Origin: Marinomonas sp. CT5
Lineage (GTDB): Bacteria > Pseudomonadota > Gammaproteobacteria > Pseudomonadales > Marinomonadaceae
DNA length: 25,611 bases
Reading direction: 5' to 3'
NCBI RefSeq assembly: GCF_018336975.1
Contig: NZ_CP025572.1
Span: forward strand, 4,375,450-4,401,060
In this document: positions 18,005-25,608 of the stretch, piece by piece
Position numbering within the stretch: position 1 is the first letter of the stretch
Layout of the letters: each line of letters begins with the position of its first letter
Position numbers and translations under genes: made by a program
The notes under the pieces: model-generated
Seen by the model: only the letters and a program-made list of their open reading frames with translations
The model's database searches: none
Told to the model about the DNA's origin: nothing

Positions 18005-20926
18005 TTAAAGGCTTTGAATATCAAAACCTAACGCTTCTAGCTCCGCGCGTTTCGATGTTGACGTTACAACTGCAACGTTTTCATTCTCTCTTGTTAAATA
18101 GGTTTTTGTGACGTGCTTCAGCTGCTCAAGCGTCACTGATAACACTTTGCCGCGAAAGGCTTCTCGATAAGCCAAACTACGACCGTGAAGCTGTACATAG
18201 AAATCACTCTGTGCCTCTCCAGCAGGTGACCCTGGTTTATCCATCGAACCAATCACACCCAAGATCGCCTCTTCCAACGCATCCTCAGAATGCGTTTCAT
18301 TTAGCATCCACTCAATCGAAGCATCAAAGTCCGCTAAGGTTTCTGTTAAACGAGGATCGCGGTACGAATAAAAACGGAAGGAGCCAGTGCTACCATCAAA
18401 GGTCGCACCACCACCGTAAGCACCACCTTGTTCTCGAATCACTCTGTGCAAGAACCCATTACGTAAGAAGCCACCTAAAACGGTCAATGCAGCAACATCT
18501 GAATGATCACCAAACGCCGTTCGAAAGGCTTTACTACAGAAGTTCACTTGGGTTGACGTCAGCCAGGCTACATTGGTTTTAGACTCAACTGGGTCAATAG
18601 AAAATTTAGCCTGTTCGGTGCCTACTGGCAAATCGCTGAACACCGTCTCAACGGCGCTTAATACATCCGCTTCGTGCTGAGGCTCTGCTACTAACAGCAT
18701 CTGCTTGTTCGCTTTCAATAGCTTCTGATGCAAGCGTTTAAAGACAACCAAAACCTCTTCCACTTTGCTGTTGTCCGCTTTCATGGCGTCATCTAATGCA
18801 ATGGCAGAACGAATACCAGACATGCCACTCCATTTCTCTTGCTGAGCAGCCAAACCAGATATAGCACTGGAAGCGGCCGTCATCGCCAGCGAGTGACCTT
18901 GACCTGTAATAGACTGCTGACGACGAGCTCGTCGTTGAGCCACCAGCTCTTTTACTCGACTCACTTCATCAAAACGCACATTAAGCATAGTATCTTTTAG
19001 CAATTCACTCATGCTTTTAACATTGGTCACCAGCGCTTTTGACGACAGAATAAAATACCCATTTAGGGCTTGGCGATCTTCCACTGTGGCACGAATTGAA
19101 TTGGAAGACCCTAAGCCGCCACAAACTTGAGCTTGACGCTCTTGCACGGCAAGATAGTCCGCATCCCCTATCCCCAACTCCGTCATCATTGAAGAAAACA
19201 AAGGCAAATACTCAGTTTCCTCTGCATCCAATTGAGGCAAATCAATCACCAGCTGTTGGTACACTAAGCCATTGGTACCCTGCGGGTAAAAGGTAATCGG
19301 CAAGCTGGTCGCTAGTTTCTTGTTTTCATATTCAGGCAAACGCGCAGGCACATCTTCGAGGCCTACTTTCGGCAGAATACTCATGTCATCGACTTGAGAC
19401 TGACGCGCTTTCAATGCGGCACTTCGTGCAATAATTTGTTGTTTCTCTGCATCAGACAATGCCGCTTTAATCTTACTTAGACGATCTTTCTCAGCCTGAT
19501 TACGGCGTGTTTCAAGGGCATCATCAGGGCTTAACGTCAGAGTCACGCGATGGGCGTTCGTCAACAGCAAGCTTTTGATCAAATTAGGAATATATTGCGG
19601 GTCTTGTACCTTTTCACGCATCGCCTTAATAACAGGGTCCAAATCAAGCTGGGCAATCACATCGCCAGAATGCACCGCTGTAGACAAACCAGCTAAGATC
19701 AATTGCAAACCATAAGGGTAGCTACCACCACCCACTTCACGCTGACTTAACTCTAATTGGTGCAACATGGCATCCACCATGTCTTGCTCAACGCCTTTTT
19801 CTGCAATGCTTTCAAGCGTCGATAAGACCAAAGCTTCAACCTTTGCCGCGTCTTCTCGTTTAACACCTTCTAACCCACACATGAAGCTCATTTCTTTATT
19901 GCTGTCTTCAAGACCACACATAGGTGACGGAGCACGACCAAGATCACTATTCTCTAAAACCCTTAGTAGCGGTGAGGCACTGTTATCTAGTAAAACACTA
20001 GAAAGCAATTGCGCTTCAAATTGCTGGTTTAAGTCGGTGCTTTCACCCAACAACCAACCAACAACCACATGACTGCCATCTTCTTTTACTTCATCTTCAG
20101 CATAGCCTTCCTCCACTCGCACCGGAGAAAAGTAACGCTTGGCATTTGGTACGCTAACTTGCTTTTCGAGTCGTTCAAAACGACTCAGTACTTTTTCTTC
20201 AAATTCCGCCTGCAATGTTTCTGCAGGGATATCACCAAAGGTCATGAATACCGCATTGGAAGGATGGTAGTGAGTACGATAAAACGCTAACAAGTCTTGA
20301 TAAGATAAATCTGGAATATCCGCAGGCTCGCCACCAGAATTAAAATGGTACGTATTATTCGGGAACAAATATTTCGTAAGTGTCTGCCACAACACTGATG
20401 TAGTAGAGCTCATCGCCCCTTTCATCTCATTAAACACAACACCCTTAAACGTTAGCTCTGAGTCCGCATTTTCTGGCTCAGCGAACTCTAAGCGATGGCC
20501 TTCCTGTGAGAAGTCCAATTCATCCAGACGCGAAAAGAACACCGCATCTAGGTAGACGCCTAAAAGGTTATGAAAATCTTTCTTGTTTTTGCTGGCAAAT
20601 GGGTAGGCCGTCCAATCCGAAGAGGTAAAGGCATTCATGAATGTATTCAAAGAACGGCGAATCATCATGAAGAAAGGATCACGCACAGGAAAACGCTCAG
20701 ATCCACACAATACAGTGTGTTCAAGAATGTGTGCCACACCACAGGAATCCGTTGGAACCGTTTTTAATCCAACCAAGAAGACGTTTTCATCATTTTCAGA
20801 CGCGATGTGAAAATGCTTAGCACCTGTGACAGTGTGCTCAAATTCTTGAACAGTTACATTTAGAGCATCAATAAACTCACTGCGAAGAAACGTAAACGCA
20901 GGATGGTGCGCGGTGCTATTTGCCAT
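18005..20926 (-). CDS. M16C-family zinc peptidase, PreP/presequence-protease type
   Basis: A 973-residue pitrilysin/insulinase-fold peptidase. The inverted zinc motif HILEH is at residues 66-70, and the third ligand is probably E167 in VVFNEMKG, giving the same spacing as in PreP. The second half repeats the fold without a zinc site, with the M16C-associated linker region in the middle (about 460-700), and includes REQGGAYGGGATF near 830 for substrate binding. There is no signal peptide, so it should work in the cytoplasm on short unfolded peptides. The ATG follows GAGG by six bases. It has its own promoter near 21010 and ends 48 bases before the acyltransferase gene, which it may share a transcript with. 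No gene symbol is firmly established for it. Confidence 0.9.
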   Translation of the reverse strand: MANSTAHHPAFTFLRSEFIDALNVTVQEFEHTVTGAKHFHIASENDENVFLVGLKTVPTDSCGVAHILEHTVLCGSERFPVRDPFFMMIRRSLNTFMNAFTSSDWTAYPFASKNKKDFHNLLGVYLDAVFFSRLDELDFSQEGHRLEFAEPENADSELTFKGVVFNEMKGAMSSTTSVLWQTLTKYLFPNNTYHFNSGGEPADIPDLSYQDLLAFYRTHYHPSNAVFMTFGDIPAETLQAEFEEKVLSRFERLEKQVSVPNAKRYFSPVRVEEGYAEDEVKEDGSHVVVGWLLGESTDLNQQFEAQLLSSVLLDNSASPLLRVLENSDLGRAPSPMCGLEDSNKEMSFMCGLEGVKREDAAKVEALVLSTLESIAEKGVEQDMVDAMLHQLELSQREVGGGSYPYGLQLILAGLSTAVHSGDVIAQLDLDPVIKAMREKVQDPQYIPNLIKSLLLTNAHRVTLTLSPDDALETRRNQAEKDRLSKIKAALSDAEKQQIIARSAALKARQSQVDDMSILPKVGLEDVPARLPEYENKKLATSLPITFYPQGTNGLVYQQLVIDLPQLDAEETEYLPLFSSMMTELGIGDADYLAVQERQAQVCGGLGSSNSIRATVEDRQALNGYFILSSKALVTNVKSMSELLKDTMLNVRFDEVSRVKELVAQRRARRQQSITGQGHSLAMTAASSAISGLAAQQEKWSGMSGIRSAIALDDAMKADNSKVEEVLVVFKRLHQKLLKANKQMLLVAEPQHEADVLSAVETVFSDLPVGTEQAKFSIDPVESKTNVAWLTSTQVNFCSKAFRTAFGDHSDVAALTVLGGFLRNGFLHRVIREQGGAYGGGATFDGSTGSFRFYSYRDPRLTETLADFDASIEWMLNETHSEDALEEAILGVIGSMDKPGSPAGEAQSDFYVQLHGRSLAYREAFRGKVLSVTLEQLKHVTKTYLTRENENVAVVTSTSKRAELEALGFDIQSL

Positions 20927-21008
20927 TCTCTACCTCGATAGAATTAGAATACGATAATTACATTGTGTTGGGGCAGCCTGATTAAACTCAAGACAGCAAA
21001 GTGACGGG

Positions 21009-21014
21009 ATTATA
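21009..21014 (-). promoter_or_regulatory. Extended -10 promoter of the M16C peptidase gene
   Basis: On the minus strand TTTTTGCTATAATCCC holds a perfect TGnTATAAT extended -10. The -35 region is weak, which is acceptable for this promoter type. The start would be near 21002, about 75 bases before the ATG. Confidence 0.6.
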
Positions 21015-21078
21015 GCAAAAACATGGCTTTTACTGCACGAACTAACATGAATACACCCATATAAGACAAAACAACACA

Positions 21079-21660
21079 TTAGCGCTTCTGATGTTTTTCC
21101 CAATCATCCAAGCGTGCTTTTTCTGTCTTCTTAAACAATACATACACGGCACCCAAACCACCATGATGTCGCTGCGCACTATGAAATGCCATGACAACAT
21201 CCAGTTCTCTCAGCCATTTATTAATATGACTTTTAATCATTGCTCGAATTTCAGGATCAGGAGTACGATCGCCTTTACCGTGGACAATGATAGCGACACG
21301 GATATCATTACGCATACAATCATCGGCAAATTGATACACCTGCTCTCGCGCTTGAGCGACAGTATGGCGATGTAAATCTAATCGAGCCTCAATACCATAC
21401 TTGCCTTGCCTAAGGCGCTTAAACACCCCGTCTTGCACACCAGAGCGCTTATATTCAAGCACATCATTTGGTTCTACTTTTTCAACATAGTCTTGCGACA
21501 AATGATTTCTGTCCGCCTCTTTAGCGATCAAAGCCGCCTTTTGGCGAGCTGAGAAGTCGACCTGAGGACCTTTTTTGCCCAGGTATACTTCGCTTTTTTT
21601 AAGCGGCTTAATACCAGCCACCTCTTGAGCGAACAAAGACATTTCATCTTCGTCGTTCAC
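21079..21660 (-). CDS. smrA: Smr-domain protein, SmrA (YdaL)-like
   Basis: The 193-residue protein matches E. coli YdaL/SmrA as I recall it. An N-terminal helical region ends in EYKRSGVQDGVFKRLRQGKY (69-88). The Smr domain follows, with LDLHRHT at 94-100 and the IIVHGKGDR loop at 124-132, then HHGGLGAVYVLFKK near the end. Smr domains act as nucleases or RNA-binding modules; the DLHxxT and HGxG motifs are the conserved catalytic or binding parts. SmrB, the related ribosome-collision nuclease, has a shorter and different N-terminus. The start is a GTG with GAGGG eight bases upstream; an ATG six codons later is an alternative. The function in this organism is inferred. Confidence 0.85.
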   Translation of the reverse strand: MNDEDEMSLFAQEVAGIKPLKKSEVYLGKKGPQVDFSARQKAALIAKEADRNHLSQDYVEKVEPNDVLEYKRSGVQDGVFKRLRQGKYGIEARLDLHRHTVAQAREQVYQFADDCMRNDIRVAIIVHGKGDRTPDPEIRAMIKSHINKWLRELDVVMAFHSAQRHHGGLGAVYVLFKKTEKARLDDWEKHQKR

Positions 21661-21998
21661 AACCTAAACCCTCTTCCTAGCACTTGCTTCTAGCATAGCT
21701 TAGACCGCTGACTAGCACCCTATTATTATAACAAAGGCCCCAATCAGGAGCCTTTCTATAATAGTTCTGATTAAGCGACTCATTTCAGTACTGATAACTA
21801 AAAGGATGTCTAAAATACACCTTCATAAACCTATATAAAATTGAGGAAGAAGTTTACGGAAATGTGGATAACTCCACAACGCAGTATATCGCTTTATTTA
21901 TAACTAATGGCAATAATATGAAATATCTTATGCTCATTACGTCCGCCATATCAGACTCCTTACCAATAGCCCACTTAAAAGAACCAATAAAGACTAAA
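21661..21998. other. Intergenic region between smrA and mgtC
   Basis: No gene is supported here. It contains a long hairpin (21724-21763), a perfect minus-strand DnaA-box sequence TTATCCACA at 21863-21871 inside the palindrome TGTGGATAACTCCACA (21863-21878), and otherwise AT-rich DNA without a repeat that I could recognise. Both flanking genes are on the minus strand. Confidence 0.6.
21724..21763 (-). terminator. Long hairpin overlapping a probable smrA promoter
   Basis: TATTATA at 21724-21730 pairs with TATAATA at 21757-21763, and AAAGGC pairs with GCCTTT inside, giving a long imperfect stem. On the minus strand, the leg at 21725-21730 reads TGTTATAAT with its neighbours, an extended -10 box that could drive smrA (start near 21718). 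The T tract is short, so termination of the mgtC transcript is only possible, not shown. Confidence 0.45.
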
Positions 21999-22439
21999 CT
22001 AGCTTTTGTTTGCAACATCACTCTGCTTTTTTAGGGCGCCAGAAAACTGAAATATTAAGAAACCAATTAACGACAAAAGTATAGCGATTTCATAGCGACT
22101 ATAAGCCACTGAGATACCAATAGCACCGGTATTCCAAATACCGGCTGCCGTCGCAGTCCCTGAGACAGAATCACCACTCTTAAAGATAGCACCGCCACCA
22201 ATAAAACCCATACCAGTAATAACCGCATACATCACTCTCGCCTCCGCATCAGACCCTTCGTACACACTCATACCGACCAACATAAAAGAACATGATGCAA
22301 TCGTTACTAATGGAAATGTACGCAGCCCCGCACCACGATCATTGTGCTCTCGATTAAGAGCAATGGGCAAAGAAAGCAAAAACGCCAAGCCCATCTGAGT
22401 CAAATGATGGAAAATTAAACTAAAGTCTAGATCAAGCAT
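21999..22439 (-). CDS. MgtC/SapB-family inner-membrane protein
   Basis: This small hydrophobic protein (146 residues) has four to five membrane segments and the MgtC signature in its first 110 residues: FLLSLPIALNREHNDRGAGL, LRTFPLVTIASCSFMLVG, TGMGFIGGGAIF and GTATAAGIWNTGAIG. It lacks the C-terminal soluble domain of Salmonella MgtC, as do the short SapB/YhiD forms. Members are linked to magnesium limitation, acid stress or control of ATP synthase, but that cannot be read from the sequence. The ATG at 22439 has GAGG five bases upstream; a GTG two codons earlier is less likely. It is downstream of ssb but separated by a terminator. Confidence 0.85.
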   Translation of the reverse strand: MLDLDFSLIFHHLTQMGLAFLLSLPIALNREHNDRGAGLRTFPLVTIASCSFMLVGMSVYEGSDAEARVMYAVITGMGFIGGGAIFKSGDSVSGTATAAGIWNTGAIGISVAYSRYEIAILLSLIGFLIFQFSGALKKQSDVANKS

Positions 22440-22536
22440 AACCACCTCAGTACTATAATTTTTAACGCTTCAGCGACAACACAATTTACCCAACACGTTA
22501 GCGTATATCGGTAACAAGTGTTTACGCTTCTAATAC

Positions 22537-22567
22537 GAAAAAGACTGCACAATGTGCAGCCTTTTCC
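22537..22567 (-). terminator. Rho-independent terminator of ssb
   Basis: On the minus strand AAGGCTGCAC and GTGCAGTCTT form a stem with a three-base loop, followed by a T tract. It lies 30 bases after the ssb stop codon. Confidence 0.88.
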
Positions 22568-22596
22568 AAATCAAACCTCGTTAATACATGAACGCT

Positions 22597-23313
22597 TTAG
22601 AACGGGATGTCATCATCAAAGTCATCAAAGTTTGGCGCCTGTTGAGGCTTTGGCTGTTGTGGCGCACGCTGTTGCGGTGCAGCTTGCTGAGCTGGCGCTT
22701 GCTGCGGTGCATTACCCCAGCTACCGAAAGACTGTGGCTGTGCTTGTGGAGCGGCCTGCTGAGGGGCAGGTTGTTGTGGCGCTTGACCGTAACCACTTTG
22801 AGGTTGGTTGAAGCCACTCTGTGGTGCGTTTTGCTGCGGAGCAGCTTGTTGTGGCGCCTGACCATAACCACTTTGTTGAGGTGCATGCTGCACTGGCGCA
22901 TTGCCGTAACCGCCACCACCTTGCATGGAATCATAGCCGCCACTTTGTTGACCTGAATTATCACCACGCCCATCTAACAATTGCATTTCGTTCGCAACAA
23001 TTTCTGTTGTGTAACGTTTAATTCCGTCTTTTTCCCACTCACGAGTGCGCAAAGAGCCCTCGACATAGACTTTAGAGCCTTTTTTTATAAAATCGCCTGC
23101 GATTTGACCCAAGCGATAATTACCACGATCCATAAAAGCAACACGATGCCATTCAGTACGCTCTTGCATTTGACCCGTTTGCTTATCACGCCAGCTTTCT
23201 GTTGTTGCCAAGTTAACATTAGCAACCGCCGCGCCAGATGGCATAAAACGCACTTCGGCATCATTGCCTGCGTTACCGATCAAGATGACTTTATTCACTG
23301 TCCCTTTACTCAT
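22597..23313 (-). CDS. ssb: Single-stranded DNA-binding protein with a long Gln/Pro linker
   Basis: SSB coats single-stranded DNA in replication, repair and recombination. The OB-fold domain occupies residues 1-113, with W41, W55, F60 and the [12 protein letters not shown] strand. It ends in the acidic tip DFDDDIPF, which recruits partner enzymes. At 238 residues it is much longer than E. coli SSB (178), and the extra length is all in the disordered linker (about 115-228), built of repeats such as SGYGQAPQQ and APQQAAPQ. The ATG at 23313 has AGAGG five bases upstream; an in-frame extension to 23340 has no support. Other reading frames over the linker are by-products of its repeats. No uvrA is seen upstream, where the accessory region begins. 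Confidence 0.95.
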   Translation of the reverse strand: MSKGTVNKVILIGNAGNDAEVRFMPSGAAVANVNLATTESWRDKQTGQMQERTEWHRVAFMDRGNYRLGQIAGDFIKKGSKVYVEGSLRTREWEKDGIKRYTTEIVANEMQLLDGRGDNSGQQSGGYDSMQGGGGYGNAPVQHAPQQSGYGQAPQQAAPQQNAPQSGFNQPQSGYGQAPQQPAPQQAAPQAQPQSFGSWGNAPQQAPAQQAAPQQRAPQQPKPQQAPNFDDFDDDIPF

Positions 23314-23326
23314 AAAAACCTCTTTA

Positions 23327-23340
23327 TTCTTTAAAATCAA
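23327..23340. repeat. Short direct repeat, copy 1 (ssb leader)
   Basis: TTCTTTAAAATCAA. It matches 24104-24117 at 13 of 14 positions in the same orientation. The two copies bracket the unknown gene at 23394-24068. The sequence is AT-rich, so chance is not excluded. Confidence 0.35.
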
Positions 23341-23393
23341 AAACTTAAAAACAAAAACCTATTACCTTACTATATACACATAAGAAAAGGGCA

Positions 23394-24068
23394 CTAATTT
23401 TCGTCTATACTACCAAACATTGAGGCAACAGTTGACTCCCGTATCTCTTTTTCTAGCATGGAAACCTTTTTCTTTGCGAGCACTAGACTTTGCTGGCCAT
23501 CATACTTCACCTCATGATTTTTTACTCTCTCAGCAATTGCATTAGCCCTTCCCCCAATGCGTTGATTTAGCATGAAAGAGACTATGTAAAGCTCTTGCTC
23601 TAACATCTTGATTGTATTTCTATCTGTATTGGATTTTGACTTGGTTACACCATCTTCAAGCATCACAAACTGAGCCAAAATTGACGAATTCTCCATTTCT
23701 AACCGTTTCTTATCCGCACGCAACCTTGCAACAGTCTCTTTAGCCGTTTCTTTTCTACTTTTATTACCTGTAGCCTCTTCTTTCTTTCTTGATGAACCTT
23801 TAGTTGAGTCAATCAAGCCATCTAGCTCTAATAAAAAGTCTTTATGAATATATTCTTTTGTTTTAGGGCTCTTTCCGTAGAGAGTTGTCTCACCGACAGA
23901 GCTTCCATCAGGAAATAGAGCATTAGCAATTATTGCAGTTTTAGAAATTTCAGTACCAGCCCCATCAACAACCATTTTATTAAAAGAGTCTCGCAAAGCT
24001 TGATAAAAAACCTCTTTCGAATAACGTCGCCTCTTCTTCGCTTTATAATTGATTTTATCGATAGGCAC
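23394..24068 (-). CDS. Unknown protein with possible helix-turn-helix and coiled coils
   Basis: I do not recognise this 224-residue protein. The start is placed at a GTG at 24068 because a strong GAGGGG lies six bases before it; the frame continues to a TTG at 24089 that has no such site. The N-terminus is basic (KAKKRRR, 10-15). Residues 18-90 are mixed helical, with SKTAIIANALFPDGSSVGETTLYG resembling a helix-turn-helix. Residues 105-138, 150-170 and 192-212 are charged helices likely to form coiled coils. This layout is like the third, coiled-coil protein of tyrosine-recombinase trio elements (Tn554 TnpC type), but this is only a resemblance. It is 79 bases downstream of a zinc-ribbon gene remnant and 80 bases upstream of ssb. 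Confidence 0.7.
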   Translation of the reverse strand: MPIDKINYKAKKRRRYSKEVFYQALRDSFNKMVVDGAGTEISKTAIIANALFPDGSSVGETTLYGKSPKTKEYIHKDFLLELDGLIDSTKGSSRKKEEATGNKSRKETAKETVARLRADKKRLEMENSSILAQFVMLEDGVTKSKSNTDRNTIKMLEQELYIVSFMLNQRIGGRANAIAERVKNHEVKYDGQQSLVLAKKKVSMLEKEIRESTVASMFGSIDEN

Positions 24069-24091
24069 ATCTTTCCCCTCTTCACCCAAAA

Positions 24092-24121
24092 CTCATTGTT
24101 TTTTTATTTAAAATCAATGAG
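24092..24121. repeat. Inverted repeat upstream of the unknown gene
   Basis: CTCATTG at 24092-24098 and CAATGAG at 24115-24121 form a perfect 7-bp inverted repeat around 16 bases of A and T. It lies 24-53 bases before the GTG of the unknown gene, a position that could hold an operator. Confidence 0.4.
24104..24117. repeat. Short direct repeat, copy 2
   Basis: TTATTTAAAATCAA, in the same orientation as the copy at 23327-23340 with one mismatch. It lies within the inverted repeat upstream of the unknown gene. Confidence 0.35.
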
Positions 24122-24146
24122 ATAAACACCATTAATCACTAAATAG

Positions 24147-24530
24147 CTATTTTGATAAAATAGTATCGAAAAATTTATATCTATAAGTGGCCTTGCAGTG
24201 GGCACAATGAATTATCAGCCTATCTACTTTATTAACTCCAATGTACATGTCTCCCTTAATATGACAGTTTGCACATGTAAATTCTTCCAGTAATTGAGTG
24301 GTCGCAAGGTTCCCACTTTCCGATAAGGGCATAAACTCAGCATCACCGCTAACCTCAACACTTGGAGTCAAAGCTTCCGATTGACTAGAAGGAAGAAAAC
24401 GTTTTTTTATATCCTCTACGCTCATATACCAAGACGGATCATTGTCATCAACAAATCCAAGCACTTCGCTATAGTAGCTCAGAGCGACTTTAGGGATAAC
24501 GCTGTATTTCAATCGACTATAGCTTGAAAG
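24147..24530 (-). pseudogene. 3' remnant of a zinc-ribbon gene cut by the IS element
   Basis: The open frame runs from a TTG at 24554 to a TAG at 24147 (135 codons), but its first eight codons are made of the IS end itself. Native codons begin at about 24530. The remainder, about 127 residues, ends in a four-cysteine zinc-ribbon (C94, C97, C117, C120 of the frame; CANC...CAHC) followed by a basic-aromatic tail (YRYKFF). The part before it (SVIPKVALSYYSEVLGF, then an acidic stretch) looks like the interior of a larger protein. No ribosome site supports an internal start. The original gene family is not recognised; a large recombinase or DNA-binding protein is possible. The unknown 224-residue gene follows on the same strand. 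Confidence 0.65.
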
Positions 24531-24552
24531 GGAACATACGAACAAGTAAGAC
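24531..24552 (+). repeat. Left terminal inverted repeat of the IS5 element
   Basis: GGAACATACGAACAAG then TAAGAC. It agrees with the right repeat at 12 of the first 17 positions (GGAA, T, CGA, AAGT kept). It forms the N-terminal codons of the truncated zinc-ribbon frame. Confidence 0.7.
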
Positions 24553-24622
24553 AATTTTTAGCTGACTTTCAGCTTGTGACAGTATTTCCTCAGAAGCGAC
24601 ATTTAATCACCACTTAACCCAC

Positions 24623-24649
24623 TTGTAAGGTACTTCAAGCACCTTACAA
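24623..24649. repeat. Palindrome in the IS 3' region
   Basis: TTGTAAGGT at 24623-24631 pairs with ACCTTACAA at 24641-24649, and the centre (CTTCAAG) is nearly self-complementary. It lies 17 bases after the transposase stop. No T tract follows, so it may be a structural or weak terminator hairpin of the IS. Confidence 0.6.
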
Positions 24650-24665
24650 CCGTTATTTGGACGGA

Positions 24666-25541
24666 TTAACCCCGTGCAGAACGTATCATCTGATCTACTC
24701 GTAACAAATTTCCAAGTGCAAACAGCACGGCGAGTTTGTTGTCATTTTTAGACAGGCCTTTGTAGACGACTTTGCGGAACCCAAACTGGCATTTCAGTAT
24801 TCTAAACGGGTGCTCGACTTTCGCTCGCCAATCGACATTCTTATCTTTTGTTTCTGTGCGCTTTTCTACGCCACGGTAGCCAGAGTCCGCCGATACAAAT
24901 GACTCATTGCCATGAAGAAGTTCCGTCAACTGGTTTAAATCGTGATCATTGGCAGGCGTCGTGGTGAAGCTGTGAACTAACCCACGCTTTGCATCAACAC
25001 CGATGTGAGCTTTCATGCCAAAGAACCATTGTTTTCCCTTTTGCGTTTGGTGCATTTCGGGATCGCGTGCATTAGATTTATTTTTGGTGGAACTTGCTGC
25101 CTCAATAATCGTCGCATCAACGATTGTCCCTTCTTTAAAGTAGGTGCCAGAATCAGACAGCCATTTGTTTACTTCTTTGAAGAGTTTACGACCCAGCTTA
25201 TGCTTCTCAAGCAGGTGACGGAAATTCATGATGGTCGTGTGGTCTGGGATCGCACCTTCTAATGATAGGCCAGCAAACAGCCGCATAGAGGTGATCTCGT
25301 AAAGGGCATCTTCCATCGCTGGATCACTCATGTTGTACCAGTTCTGCATAAAGTGAATGCGCAGCATGGTAGCGAGAGGGTATGGACGCCGACCATTGCC
25401 AGCTTTTGGGTAAAACGGCTCAATCTGAGCTTCGAGCTGTAGCCATGGAATCAGCTCATTCATCCGACCAAGGAAGAGCTCTTTGCGAGTCTTGCGGCGT
25501 TTGCTGGTAAATTCGGTATCGGCGAAGGAAAGCTGATTCAT
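24666..25541 (-). CDS. IS5-group DDE transposase with an internal in-frame deletion
   Basis: The 291-residue product follows E. coli IS5 transposase (326 residues) closely, from LSFADTEF and [16 protein letters not shown] to LLRVDQMIR near the end. The DDE triad is present: D142 ([10 protein letters not shown]), D219 (SADSGYRG) and E243 ([10 protein letters not shown], with the R-X3-E-X6-K pattern). In IS5 about 32 residues separate the DVDW and RARVEHPF segments; here W238 is joined directly to R239. The reading frame is intact. Activity is doubtful because D219 and E243 are only 24 residues apart, against about 56 in IS5. No ribosome site is evident before the ATG. The comparison rests on my memory of the IS5 protein. 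Confidence 0.93.
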   Translation of the reverse strand: MNQLSFADTEFTSKRRKTRKELFLGRMNELIPWLQLEAQIEPFYPKAGNGRRPYPLATMLRIHFMQNWYNMSDPAMEDALYEITSMRLFAGLSLEGAIPDHTTIMNFRHLLEKHKLGRKLFKEVNKWLSDSGTYFKEGTIVDATIIEAASSTKNKSNARDPEMHQTQKGKQWFFGMKAHIGVDAKRGLVHSFTTTPANDHDLNQLTELLHGNESFVSADSGYRGVEKRTETKDKNVDWRAKVEHPFRILKCQFGFRKVVYKGLSKNDNKLAVLFALGNLLRVDQMIRSARG

Positions 25542-25587
25542 GTCATTCGGTCTTGAGGTAATGGTCAGATCGGCATTGTCTCATATT

Positions 25588-25608
25588 GGGGACTTAATCG
25601 CAGTTTCC
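25588..25608 (-). repeat. Right terminal inverted repeat of the IS5 element
   Basis: Read on the minus strand: GGAAACTGCGATTAAGTCCC. It resembles the IS5 end GGAAGGTGCGAACAAGTCCC. The window closes three bases later with TTA, which fits the first bases of a YTAR target duplication. Confidence 0.8.

Larger units (their letters stand above)
24531..25608 (-). mobile_element. IS5-group insertion sequence, internally deleted
   Basis: The element is about 1,078 bp, against 1,195 bp for IS5. Its ends carry related terminal repeats: GGAACATACGAACAAG at the left and, read inward from the right, GGAAACTGCGATTAAG. Subterminal DNA also resembles IS5: the left has AGCTGACTTTCAGC near 24558, the right has CTCATATTGGGGACTT. 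One transposase gene fills most of it. Much of the length difference is a loss of about 96 bp inside that gene. The bases left of the element (AAAG) do not match those on the right (TTA, window end), so no 4-base target duplication is seen. Confidence 0.85.

Noticed and set aside
18211..18582. 123-codon plus-strand frame opposite the M16C peptidase gene
   Set aside because: Antisense shadow with low-complexity Ser/His/Pro content and no start signal.
22452..22479. TTGTCG-16-TATAGT as the mgtC promoter (minus strand)
   Set aside because: The start would fall in the ribosome site at about 22445, leaving almost no leader, so it is not listed as a feature.
22581..22973. Open frames of 122-130 codons on both strands over the ssb linker
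   Set aside because: They arise from the repeated CAG/CCA-rich codons of the Gln/Pro linker; the ssb frame is certain.
23394..25608. Defence island or toxin-antitoxin pair
   Set aside because: No toxin, nuclease, methylase or antitoxin motif is visible in the two non-IS genes; the first is only a fragment.
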